Shown here piece after piece: positions 1 through 13,700 of a stretch of DNA of 64,000 nucleotides. Under the pieces are notes generated by a model. The model had not been told where the DNA came from, ran no database searches, and saw nothing but the letters and a program-made list of their open reading frames with translations. The DNA is from Trochalopteron elliotii. Its lineage: Eukaryota > Chordata > Aves > Passeriformes > Leiothrichidae. Position numbers and translations under genes: made by a program. Each line of letters starts with the position of its first letter. Positions within the stretch are counted from its first letter, which is position 1. Location: the NCBI GenBank assembly GCA_024734555.1, contig JANPWX010000109.1, forward strand, positions 298,484 through 362,483, in the 5' to 3' direction.

Positions 1-3000
1 CTCCTGGATATTGACATTCTGTTCCTGTGAATTGTTTGATGACAATCAAAGACAGGGCAGGGGTCATATTGGTATTTCCATCTTTATCTATTACCTTGTT
101 CAATCACTGTTGTACATTACTGCATCCTTCTCAGCCTTTCCTGGTCTCCAAGTTTTCTCAGGTTTCAAAAGCTGCTTTTCACTTTGCAGTCACTGGTACA
201 AGCACCTGCAACCCTTTAAAGCTGTGTTTCTCTCATGCTTATAATTGCCAAGCTCATAATCTGCAGCCAACCTGGTGAAGAATATGCCAAGAGAGAAGCA
301 TTCACCTGCAGTGTTCCCTGCTGGGAACACACACCATCCTAAGTAAATCCTTAGTAAATCAAGATCTACATCAAACATTTTTGGCATTTTTTGTGCTAAA
401 AGATGTAACTACATTGAGTCAGTCATTCTCAACTGAAAGTATCAGCTCTGGGGACTATCTGTCATGTATCTTTTCTGAACACAATGGCAGGTTGACCAGG
501 TCATTTCAGACTGCTGGGACCTGAGTAGAAGTGTAACCCCATCCTCAGAGCCATCCTCTGTGTTTGAGGCTATTTTGATGTCAGTATCTTTGTTCTGGAG
601 GATGCCCATTTTTCTGCTTTAGAGTTTGTTTGTCCCTGATGTGTCTGAACACACTTATGATCTCCTGGTCAGCCATGCCAAAATAAATTTCCTAGAAATG
701 CTCTTTTACTCCTTCACTCCACAAGATTGACTGTGGCACCCTTGAGTCCTTGGCCAGTTTGTAGCTGAGGCAGGTTTGGTGCCAAAACTTTTGCACTTCT
801 TGGTGCAGAGCTCGAGGAGATTGCATCTAACTCTCTGTCCTCCCACTTTCCCTTGGAACAAACTGCTCAGTGTTGTGTGGCTTTACATCTGATTGCACTG
901 CAGCAGATGCAGTGGTTGCCACCTCTGCCAGTGATCTGGCTTCCTGAGTTTCACAGTTTTCTCAGTCATAAAATTTGCAAGCTTTGTAAACAGCATTTTT
1001 ATATTTTCTTAAACGGTTTGAAGCAATGGAAGAACATTTAAGTAATGTAACTTTGATGCCATTGCTTTATCAATCAAGTTTGTAATATTTTCAAATTTAA
1101 AAAACCCAGGTAACTTTTATTGATTTTATCATACAGATTGTTTTCTCTATTCTGTGAAATTTTAAGACTGTGGAATGACTACATAATGCTTTATTTGGAT
1201 ATCCTTGGGGTGAAAAACATGGGTAGCCAGCTACTGGTCTTGCTTTAACTTGGCCTTCACCAGTTCCTGACCTATGTTCAGTATTAGTGTTCAGTATTAT
1301 TTTTCAGTATTTTCTCAGCCATTTGCTCTTTGATTGCAACTGTCCTGGATTTCAAACTGGATGTATTTTTTGTGACAAACTGTTATGACACACTTCTGGG
1401 TGTTTAATTTCTGTCAGACTTTGTGGGAGTCCCTCATTGAGTTTGTTTATTTAGGTTGACTTAAAAGTGCTCTGCCATCACTGTCCTGTCATTGTGATTT
1501 TCATTTTTTTGGCAGTCATCAGCTGAGCTGTGAGGAAACCACTGATAGGGATTGAGATGATAAATTACTCCAGCTCATAACATTAGCACTGCACTTTACT
1601 GTTTTTTGCTATATTTTTGCTGGTGCTTCTCTCAGATGTTTCTGAAAAAATGGTATTTGTGGACTTTGGATTTCTTGTTTTACTCTACTGGCCTGTACAT
1701 CCTCCCTTATTCACTAGCAGCAGTGCTGTTACCCTACAAAAAGCATCCTAGTGTAAAAATATTGATTTCAGCCTATTTTTGTGAAAACAGAAACTGGTTC
1801 TTTATGTCAGGCTTGAAAATATATCCTCTAACACCTTTTTCCCATTGATTTTCTTAACCCTTTGAGGGATTTCGTTTGCATCCTCAAGCTTGTTATGCAG
1901 AAATTATGGAGATGATCCCAGGTACTTTGCATTTCCCAGCATTATGAAAAACTCATCCAGCTATTCCTTACATAGAGGTATCATGCAGTTCCCACTAATC
2001 TATCGAGAGTACATCAAGTTACTCTTCTCTTAGGCAAACTATCTGTGACAAAAAGTCTTGCAGCAATTTGGACCAGGGATGCCAGTCCCATTTCTGTTGC
2101 TTTTCTCATTTTTATTTTGGATATTAATATCAATTATTTTGTTTTTTCCCACTCTTTGTGCCACCTGAATTGCAGCCTTAATGCTCCCGGGTTTTAGGCT
2201 TATTCCACCTGCTGAATTTTGCAAGTTTCTGAAGACAATTGTGGGCAAAGATTCAAAAAGCATAGCAATGTGCAGTTTCCACTTCTAAATATTATTTATT
2301 TGAAGACTCACTCAAGGCAATTAACTGCTTCTCTGTGCCCAATGTATGAACAGTTCCTGTGCTTCAGAGACCCTAATTCCAATATGACATTTCCTCTTGC
2401 CAAATGTGTTACAGTTTATTCTTTGTATTGAAATATCGATGTCCCAGAGCTGATATTAAGCCTTTGCTTGCTCAAGTGTTTCAGGACCATGCTTGTTGAT
2501 TGTTGCATTACCTGCACAGCTTTGCTTTTGCAAGCATTGTACTAATCTTCCTGAGACTTACTTCACACTGTGCTTTTAAGTCCACTAAAAATCTTAACTT
2601 TGGCTTCCTGATAACTCTCATTAAAACTTGCTGGTTTTGCCTCTGCATCCACTTCTTTGGACTGCCCTTTTTTCAGCTTACCATCTTTTAGGTAAGCTGG
2701 GTTTTCTGCCAAAAATACAAACCCAGCAAATAGTCTGTCCAGAAGAGGATCTATCAGACAGGAACAGGTCCATGTGAACACAAGATCCTGATTTTCTTTC
2801 CAGTACAGTTCATCCAGTGACATCAGGTACTGGTGGAAGTAACTATTCATGCATTTGATTTCAGACAGTTGGGGAAGTTTAAAATCACTGGAAAAGGAAA
2901 GCTAATGGTAACATCTGGCAGGATAAATTGCTGGCTGGCTCATTTGGCTTTGTCCTGATTCTGACACTGGTGATTTGACTCCAGTTAAACCTGACCCATG

Positions 3001-4731
3001 TTCTGAAAGAACTCATTTACTGATATCAAAATACTAATACTAATACAATATGAAACATCTAAAACTAAGCAATGGAATCTGTACTAAACAGAGAAGAGAT
3101 AAACATGGTTGCATTTAGTCTATTCATAAAATTTATGTAATTGTCTGCACACAGAACTATCTTTCTTCCTCTAATTTCAACATTTTTTAAAATTTATAAC
3201 TGATATTTTGGTTTGAAGAAACAAATTTTTCCAACTTTATATTTTGCTGATTTCAGCCTCATAATGGGCAATGGTACCTAATTTGCACTGGTTTTAGCAA
3301 AGCCATGGAACATACCTCAGCCCAATTCCCACCATGTTTCCTATTATATGCACAGATAAGGTGATAAAAGATTCTCGTCCATGTTGCCTTCTCTGTATAA
3401 CACAGGCATGCCTGTACTCACAAAAGCCCCAAAGCTTGGCCAGCTGAAGGAGATGGATGGCTATCACTGAGTCACATTACTTTCTTCATGTTGCCAGGTT
3501 TGCAAAATACCACATTTATGTCTGTGTTGGAGGGCACAGAAGTTTCTTGTTCAGACTTGAACTCATTTTTAGTGACAACACTTTCTCTTTGCAATGCAAG
3601 TTTGAATCCTCTGGTTACTGGCACACAGAACTTTCCCCCTGTCTGTGCTTCAAACTCAGTATGAATCCCTTCATTATCAGAGGACAGATTTTTAATGTGT
3701 CCTGTAAACTTATTGAAAACTGGTAATAGGCAGGATTATAAAACTGACTAAAAAATGTAGAAAGTAAACCAAAATACATGAAGCTTTCAATTAGGTTACA
3801 TAAAAAAAAGTATATAAAGAATTGAACTTCCATATTTAATTTATTTTTAATATAAAAAATTTAATGTTGTGATTTTTAAAATTATTTAATTGTAATGTGA
3901 GTTTTTATGCACTGTGTCATTAGTGCTCACTTGGTGAAATGGGCTTTTTTCCATTTGCTGGAAAAAAAGTTTGAACGCTCAAGGCCAATTTTTCAGAAAT
4001 CACATGTAGCAATCTCATCTTCTGATTGCATCTTTAGTCTGTAACTAGACTTGGTTTTGCCTGTGTAAACTGTGTGTACTGACAGGCAGATTTGAATTTA
4101 CAACCACATTTAAATAATGCTTGTGACTAAAATGCCTGGAACATCTTACCTACTGTAAGTACATACTATATATCCAATCTAACCTATTGTAAATATATAC
4201 TCTATACTATTGTAACTATATTTTATGTAACTGTGTAGTCTAACCTATATGTAACACTCATAATCTAAATTAAGTCATTCTAAGGTTAATCACTATGTTT
4301 TTACAGTTCCCAAGGCAGAGGAACCCGACTTTCACTCATCTCATGTCCAGAGAGCAAGGGCTCTCACCTGGTGTCACTCCAATCCAGATCTCCCAATGGA
4401 CACCAGCAGATCCCTGGCACAAGATTCAGGCAAAGTACCTTGAGTACAAGTAATTCCACGTTCTGATACTGAGGCTTGCCATAAACAGAGAGACGTGCTG
4501 TTGATCAGGGATCAGTTTGATACATCTCAGTATGGCAAATAAATGGGGTGCAGGAAAAGGGCAGGCATTGATAAAGAGGGAGGGACAGAGGGAGGGAAAG
4601 GAACTGAAACAATGTAGAACTCAGTCTGCAGACAAAACTGGTGGAACAAGAAGCAAGATTACTTCTTCCCAGCTCCTGCACCTCATTTTTGATAGAGACA
4701 GCTATAAACCAGCTGATAAATTAGCTCAGAA
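1..4731. other. AT-rich intergenic DNA upstream of the P450 gene
   Basis: No gene is supported here. The stretch is AT-rich, and its longest open frames (for example about 95 codons on minus at 2563-2850) have no recognisable domain and no splice structure. An imperfect AT-rich repeat lies at about 4146-4260, in which a TCTAACCTAT word occurs twice. A TATAAA hexamer at 4703-4708 is only about 25 bases before the P450 start codon. If it were the TATA box, almost no 5' leader would remain, so its role is unclear. Confidence 0.5.
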
Positions 4732-7700
4732 ATGCTAACAGTAACTCAAAGTTTTGTAGTTCTGATCATTTTTTTGTTAATTGTTGAGTTTTTCAGGCTG
4801 CGAAAAGCTTGCAAGCAATTCCCTCCTGGACCAGCTCCTCTCCCATTGCTTGGAAATTTGGTGCACTTGAAATTTCAGTTTCGTCGGGATCTTCTGATGG
4901 AGGTATTTCTTTTAATATACTCTTAATTGGTTACTTTTAGCTATGACTTTAAAAAGTGCAATTAATTGAAGGTTTTAAGTTTGTGAAAGTTACAGACAAA
5001 GCATGGACATATAAAGATCAATTGATTCCTAGAATTGGGTCACCTTCTTATGTGGAATATGTTGTCTTCATGAGAAACTTAATGCCCTTAAGAATCAAAT
5101 CCACTTGGGGACAGAGTTTATGACTTGTTATTAAAGTTCGAGAATACCAATAATCTACAAGATGCTTCTGCATTGCTAAGTGTGATGCTATATCCAATGT
5201 AGTGGTAGCTATATCTGCTACCTCTACATGAAACTTTTTAAAATTCTCACTGGCATTGCCTAATTTGATCATAAAGTGGGTAATATGGTGCAGGTATGCT
5301 TGTAGTACAGGAAGGGCATTTGCTCCCCATCTTCCAACAGCTCCTGAAAACTGTTTGTCACTTGTTAGTGACAGCTGCAGTAATCCCTGTAATGGTTTGC
5401 AGGCGACCTCTAGTTCAGGTGGATGCTGAAGATCACACACAGGCCAATGAGTGCAGAGCAGACTCAGGCATGCCCTAGCAGGGAGAGGAAAGCCAGAATC
5501 TAAATAAATATGAGAAGAAACAAGTGTTTGATGTGATCAATTGGATGTAATTTTCGTGGCACCTCAGACACTGTCTGCCACCTTTTTTGTATGGTTGTGG
5601 GTGTGCTGGAACAGAGTCCATAGTTATACAAGGCTTTTTTCATGCATGACTGGAGTTCCTCTGCCATACGCCCATCCCTGCTTGGGATGGTCCAATGCTA
5701 AGTGCTCTCCTCAGTACTGTGAGGAAACCTTGGACTCAAATGTGGCCCACTGGCACTTCATGGCTGTTGGCCAATTTCTGTGTCCATGTCCTCTCCTGGA
5801 GCTCGCAGATGGTGCAGGTTTTATCAGCTCATTTTGTTTTGCAAAGGAAGGACTTGCTGGAGGCATAGAGCCCCAGGCTGGTGCAGAGTGTGGCTGTTCA
5901 ACTAACAAGGTCAAAATGTTGGGGTTGGAGGCAATGCAACATAAAGTACAAAGTTTTCTTTCTTTTGCTGCAGGGTTGCTGCAGAAAAGATAACTTCCCC
6001 TTGGGGTAAATAAAATTGGCTGCTGAAAGCCTTCTTCTCAACAAAACAACAGCTTCTTCCTGCTTCTAGCTACAATTATATGCTTGGGGATGATGTTTTC
6101 AGCACAAAACTGTCCACTGAACTGATGAATAGCAGCTGCAGTGCCTGTTCAAGATCTATATATGGGGATTCATCTGTTCTTTTTCTGGCACCTTTTCCAC
6201 TTACAGCTGGCAAAAACTCATGGTAGCATGTACACTCTGTGGTTCGGGTGGGTCCCAGTGGTTATATTGAATGGATTTCAAGCAGTGAAGGATGGCATGA
6301 CCACACACCCTGAAGATGTTTCTGGGAGACTGCTGTCACCTTTCTTGACAGCAATGGCCAAAGGAAAAGGTGAGATTTTCCTGCCATTAATAGTGTAAAG
6401 GAATGTTGACTTGAAAACTATTCTGCCTTGTTAGACTCTGCCCTCCCATTCAGAATGATTTTCCATAAGATACTGTTCAAGTCCTCTACTGGCCATTGAG
6501 AATATCTTACAGTTTGCCATGGTGCCTTTTGCAGTGAGCTTTCCCTAGCTTAGGAAACACTCCAGGTTGTTTCTATTTGACCTTTTTGCTGTATTCAAGA
6601 TGTTTGTATGTGATCCAACCCAGAACCCAGCAATTAATTGACTGTTGTCTCTTCCAGGATAGAAACAGAGCCCAAATGTCCCTTATCTTTCACTTTCATC
6701 ACCTCAACCTACAACCATCACATTAATTGATCTATATCTCCACAAACATACCCTATCCTGAACTCTACTCTGGGGATATTCATCCAGTTATTTCTGTCTT
6801 GAGAGTGATTACTTGAGTATGGCTAAAGCAGATCTCCTAAAAAGGCATTTAAGGTGTTTCAGGTTTTTTTAAGACATCAAGAAATGAAGTAGTCAGAAAA
6901 TGCTTAGATTGCTCTTTTCAATTATTAACTACATTCAATATTAAGAACAGTGGTCTAGTTATAGTTTGGGTGTGTTTGGCTATGATTTTTGGTTATCAAT
7001 AATTTCACCTAAAGATATTTGTATCACAGTATATTCCCTGATTTATTCCATGTATTTTATAATATTTAAATGAATTGTTCATGTCTATAGAAAATACTAA
7101 CATGCCAGGAAACACCCTCAGGTATTATGCTTGCGAGTGGTCGCAACTGGAAGCAGCAGAGACGTTTTGGAATAATGACTCTACGAAATTTGGGAATGGG
7201 GAAAAAAGTCCTGGAGCATCGAGTGCAAGAGGAGGCCTCTCACCTGGTGGAGTTTTTTGTGAACCTAAAAGGTATCTTACCTGCCAAGAAATTGGGCACT
7301 TTTCAGTCTGGATATGGATCCATATCTTCAATATGCAAACTTACCCCTTCTAGGTGGTATATCCAAACTTACCAAAGCACAAGAGCAGATAGAGCCTAGA
7401 ATCACAAATATTTCTTTCTTATATAGCTCTTCATACATCTAGTGAAGCTGGAAACTTCTGAAATTCCACCTCCATGGGCTGATAATTTGTCTCTGATATA
7501 TTGTACAATGACACAATGCTGCTGAACTGCACAGCCAAAACATTCTCAGGCTGCCTACCAAGCGTAACTGAAGACTATTGCAGAAATTAGTAATTTCCTT
7601 AAATTTCAATGACATTGGGTTCCCTGCATATTTTAATGTCCACCTGGCTAAGTAACTATTGGCTAAGTAACTATTGGCAAGAGAAACAGAAAGTAGGAGG

Positions 7701-10700
7701 TGGGAGGGAACTTCAGTGGATTATCAGGCTAATCCTAGAGTCCATGACAGGATGACTTCTATCCAAATCACTTTTCATATATATATATCTGTTTCATAAC
7801 TTTAGAAAAAAATCATCAGAGAGAGATATGATCTACTGCTCCCAGCTAAGACTGCAATAGTTTCATTATATTTACTTTGCAGTTCCTGTCTGACTATTCT
7901 TCTTAAACCTTCCCATATTCCTCCAGGATTTCCTTGTAATTAGCTTTTTACATTTTTTAACATGTCTGTCACTGACTTCCCTTAGTTCATCTCCAGTGGC
8001 ACTAATTCCTTCTCACATTCTTTCTTTTCTTCCTCCTCACAGCAGAGGAGAGCAGATTTGATGTGATACCCTAGAACAGGGTATCTTAGCTGTACAACAT
8101 TATTTCACAGGAAGGGCTGTGAAACTGCTTTAGAGCTATGAGGAAACAGTTTAACAGTGTCCTTTTTTCCAAGATTATGTTTCATTTTCATTAATTCATA
8201 TTAGTGCCACATCTCTCTCCTCATTCACACTCCAGCTGGATAAAGATTTTCTTCAGTCTTTAATAATATCTAGTCCTATCTGTATAAGAATCACCTGAAA
8301 AAAACACAGAGTGAATTCCAATTACTGTGTTTGCAGGAAGACCTGTGGATCCTTCTTTCCCTCTTTTCCATTCTATTTCAAATGTAATTTGTGCTGTGGT
8401 TTTTGGATATCACTTCTCTGATGAGGACAAAACCTTCCATGAACTGATCCATGCTACAGAGAAAATATTCAAGTTTATAGGCAGCTCTGTTCATCAGGTG
8501 AGTAAGTCATATGCTGGTTTTTTTCTGAAATAGGTAGAAAGTAAAAGAGCAGATACAAAAATGGGTGTTCACTAAATATAGAGCAACAGGCAAATGTAGG
8601 CTGGGATCTAAGAGGTGTCCTTGGGGAAGGACCTTATGACTGCATTCTTGGTTTTAAGGCCATTTTTAGGAACTCTCTTGGGCTTTTTGCAAGCTTAGGG
8701 GCTGTAAGTCCTTTGGTATTTCTGAAACTATTAACAGAAACCTCTAAATTTAATTTGAGGCTGGAGTTGGTAATATATTTGAATTCTGCAGTGCTACTCC
8801 TCCCACTTCTGTTTACTTCTCTCCTCCAAAAATGGGTATTATTGAACTCGCCTGCTTTTTATCACTCTACAAATCATATGCTGAAAAATTTCTTTTTTAC
8901 CCTGCCTCACAAATGGTAAAATATTAATTATTAATCTTTTCCTTACTGTGTTATAGCTCACCATCCATACATTGCAAAAACAATACATACGTTCTCTGAC
9001 AGTCTCACAATCCAAATTCTGTCAGAGATTTTTTGTAGCTCCTTCCCACAAAACACCATAAAGACCAACTTTGCACTTGAAGCATGTGAAGTGCACTTGA
9101 GGTGTTCCTCATGAATTAGACTTTGTGGCTTAGACCCTTAAAGAGGGACAAACTGTGTGTAATGGGGAATGTGGATGGTACAGCAAATTTAATTGGCATT
9201 TGAGTTTTATAGGAAAAGGCAAACTAAAATGCTGATGTGGCAGTAAAGCTACTCAACAAATCTGTCACATGAGACTAGCACTATACAACTTTTCCATAGT
9301 TAAAAATACAAAAGTAGATTAAATTTGTGGATGATCAAAACCAGGAGACCTTAAGATACAAAGGAGGTTCAGGCTATCCTGCTGCAAGAGTTTGTAAGCA
9401 CTGTGGACTGGAGTTATGAGAATGGAAAAAATTGTAATAGTACAAAATGAAATTACAAAACATTTTGGGAATTAATGAGATTAATTAATAAGATTAATTA
9501 TTCTAAGCTCATTTACTATGAGTTTAGAACATTTCAGTGAAAAGGTTAAGAGGAAAGGGATTGGTGTAAACTAACAGATAAAAGGGTGCAAAAGGCAAAC
9601 AGGATCTTAGGGCATTTCCAGCACTATTTTCCTTTGAGATCCAGTGAAGTGTTACAGTAGGTTCTGAAGTGTAATAATCTGTAAGACATATTCTAAGGTC
9701 TTGGACATCTTTTGTTGTGATTCTGAAGGGAAACAAAGCTGGAGAAGCAGTAATGAAGTAACCTAAAAAGTGTCACTTAAAATTAGAGAAACTTTGCTTG
9801 TTAGGTCTGAAAGAAAAAGGACAGGAGATAGAACTGCTCTTTGCTGGGCAGGGTGAAATGGCAGATGCTGTACAGATAGAACTATCCAAGACAGAGGACA
9901 GTACTTAGAGCTGACAAAGTGTGTGTGTAAATACACTCAGTAGGCTAAGGATGTAATATTGCTAACCATCAGAACAATTATTGCTCCTGAGCAGTCATGA
10001 GGACTCTGACTAGGAAAACTGAATTAGCCCTTATCTTAGAGTGATATCCAGACCATAATTCCTTTTGTGAGCTCAAAAGATTCCAGCAGTTACTTGAGGC
10101 TGCAGACCTGTTCATCTTAGTGGCCCCATGGTATCCAGAAAGGATGTCCTTACATTTTCAGTGTGTGGAAACTGGGGTCTCCAACTATGTAGGAGTGAGG
10201 TCATATAGTGATCTTCATTAGCCAAGTGAACTCAGAGGCATGAGCAGAGTGTTGTCAGAATTGCCTTGACACCTGGAATTGTGCCAAATTACTATTAAAG
10301 CTTTCCCACATGATGGCAAAAGTCTGCTCGTAGCAATGCTAATTTGTTTATTCCACTATCAACATTTCTGGGCAGGACAATTCAGACTTTTGCTGTATCT
10401 AAAAGCAGCTTTGTCAGTGACAGAGAATTCATGGTACTTCTTGTGTGTCACTCCTGCAGATGTATGAAGTCCTGCCCTGGCTGCTGCGTTGCCTCCCTGG
10501 GCCTCATAAGAAGGCGTTGGCTGGCTATGATATCGTGAGTTCTTTTGCAAGGAAGGAGATCAGAAGACATGTAGAGAGAGGGATACCAGCTGAACCACAG
10601 GATTTCATTGACTTTTACTTGGCTGAGATTGAGAAAGTAAGTGTTCATTCTGGCTGATCATGCTGTTATGAAGTATAAGGTCAAACAGACCATTAAATCA

Positions 10701-13700
10701 CTCAGTGTGACCCTTCCACCACAGTTTCTTACATTTCATAAGCTTCTTAACATGAACACACTATCTTGGGACTTACTAACTCACGTGTCTCAGAAAGGCA
10801 TTCCAGTTTTGTATTTTGGTTACATGAATGAATTACCATCAAGTATGATAGGAGGAGAACCCATGAGCTCTCCTCTGCTTTCCATAAATATCCATGAGTA
10901 TACTTCAATCCTGTAATAAATATGAGAGTTTATTCCTCTAGACTACATAACTTTGGTAGACTACCTCATCTTCTACAGCAAGGCTCATGTTTACAGTGGG
11001 ATTAAGTACACATGCACAAATCACTGCCCTGAAATAGCAGGCATGCCTCTTTGAGATCCTGTGTGTGTGTGCTCCAGCACTGGCTATCCTTGGGCCACAT
11101 AAGTGTCTGGTTTCTCCCTTGGCAGGCAATCATTATCCCTATGTTACCTATAATTTCCCCACTGTTTGGGGCATGGCTGGCTTGGCCCCTATATTTAAAT
11201 TGAACACAATTTCACAAACAATGCCATAATCAGCATTAATCTTCTTCCCTGCCCACGCTGTTATTTCCCATAGTAAGAGGTGACTCTGAGCCAGAGAGGC
11301 TCTGCCAGGAGCACTATGGTTTCTGCTTCAAACTTTTCAGGAGGTAAAAGAAGCACCTTTTTCCAAGGGTAGATGAAGTTTACGTAGTTTCTACCCCTGG
11401 TCATAAGCTTTCAGCTAGTCAGGCTGCTGTGTCCTCACAGTGTTGCCTCATGGGCTCTGAAGGGAGCTGATACAACATCTTACACTTAGTATCTGAGTGA
11501 ATATGACAAGATTTACTAAAATAAGCACTTTAGAGGCAAGGATGCAGCTTTCTCTGGTGTCAGTGGTGCAATTTATTGCCGTCTGTTTGTTTGAAAATGG
11601 GTTTACCTAATGTATTTTCTCTAGTTGTATTTTAATTTTACTCCCTTATTATTCAGAAGGAAATACGTGGGTACCTCCTGCCCATCAGATCACAGTTATT
11701 CTGAACAGAGAAAAGAAATTACTCTCAAAATGATCTATTGAAATCCTTTAATTCAGATATGTTTTCCTTTGGCATTTGCCAGCACCATTAGATACCAAAG
11801 CCAAGGAGTGACATGTTGTAGGGCACTTGCTCATAAGTGTACTCTAGGCTAACTGCAAATTTGTAGTGTGCTTTGAAGCTTTTGTGATTAAGTCATCAAG
11901 CATAGAATTGCCTTTTTGTGATGAAAGAATAATCCATCTCATGAAGGACAGCAATGCAGATTTACTGTGCCTATTTGGGAAAATACTAAATTCTTAGTAT
12001 GCATCAAAAACTGTAATTTTGACTATTCTTTGTGTATATGCCAGCTGTGGAAGTCTCACAGCCACAGAGAGCATATAGGATAACCAAATTTTTATGCTTA
12101 AACTTCAACTTTTATCACCATCTACAGTCTAAAGAAGGGCCCAAGCCCAAGTATGACGAAGAGAATTTGGTACATGTCATAAATGATCTTTTCCTTGGTG
12201 GATCTGAGACCTCAAGCACTACATTGTACTGGGGACTGCTCTATATGGTGGTGAATCCAGACATCCAAGGTGAGAGTGATGGGATTTACCTGTTTATTTT
12301 TATTATCCCATACTAAACTCAGGCATTAAATAATATTTCATCACAGGGTACAAACCTAACATACTCTGTTGAAATAATACATTTTTCTGTTGCTCCAAGA
12401 AGAGCGACCAGCTGAAGTATTTTATGCATTTTTCTCCTGTGAAGTGGTGAATATTTCTCCACAGCAAAAGTGCAGAAGGAGCTGGATGCTGCTCTGGGTC
12501 CTACCCAGTTAATTTGTTATGAGGATCGGAGAAGACTGCCCTACACAAACGCTGTGGTTCATGAGATTCAGCGCTTCAGCAACATTGTCTTTGTCGGCGT
12601 CCCCAGATTATGTGTGAGGAACACAACTCTATTGGGATTCCCTGTCAAAAAGGTACTGTCTTTTCAGCATCTGTTCTTCTTTGGCAGAGAGGCATTCAGT
12701 TTTGTAACCAGTTGTCCATCTATGAACTACTCTCTATTAAACTCAGGAATGTGGTGCCTGGGGAAGAGTTACTATTTGTGACTCCAGGAATGAAAGAAGT
12801 CTTCTACTTAGCATGCAGGTGCTCATGCTAAGTAGAAGCTGATAAGACCTCTGCCAGGGAAGCCTCAAGTTCCTGCCCATCATCAGAATTGCAGAGACCA
12901 GCTCTGCTTGGCAGGGATGGGACTGAGAGGAGAAACTGGTTTGCCAAAGCACTGGTTAAGACATCCCTGCCCAGCTTGGCACTTGCCCAAATGCCAACAA
13001 GCAACAGTTTTATCCATCAGGCATAACTGATGGGTGACAGGCACTAGCAGCTGGAATTGAAACAACAGTTTCTTCTTTGCAGGGCACCATTGTTATACCA
13101 AATATAGCATCTGTTCTGTATGACCCTGAGCAGTGGGAGACACCTCGACAGTTCAACCCGGGCCATTTTCTGGATAAAGAAGGAAATTTTATACCTCGAG
13201 AAGCTTTCTTACCATTCTCAGCAGGTAAATGCACTGACAGTTTGAACTGACCTGACAGATGAGATGATGAATACAGAAGAATGAGATTATGGTATTTCTT
13301 CAGATAACATCTTCTATCTCTATTGTTTGCTGCTTTTAAAGAACATTCCTAGCTTGTTTCTGCTGAAGGAGAGTCTTCTGTGCTGTATGACCCCAAACTG
13401 CTCATAGGACAGTGTGGTGGGAATCTCACTCTAATTCCTGAACCTCTCGGACTGGCTGCATGCTGCAGTCATATACAAGTTTTGTCTGTAGTATTCTTTA
13501 CATGTAGTTATTTTCCTGAGAAGTAATTTGTCCTGTGTGTACTGGAGTTAATTGCAATCCCTTTTAAAGAAACAAGCTGAAGGAAAGCAGAAGGCATCCT
13601 AATAAACACAAGATCACGCTCTTGCTTATGGAACTGAAAATCCAGTTGCAAAAGAAGGAAACAAGGTAACAATGCACAGACAGTTAGTAATCATACCTAG

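Noticed and set aside
2039..2850. Protein-like open stretches on the minus strand upstream of the P450
   Set aside because: Short, interrupted frames with no family resemblance. In AT-rich DNA such stretches are expected by chance.
9500..9950. Possible diverged CR1-type retroelement in P450 intron 4
   Set aside because: Some word patterns are reminiscent of a CR1 3' region, but no clear terminal repeat or reverse-transcriptase frame is seen. A repeat-library search is needed before calling it.
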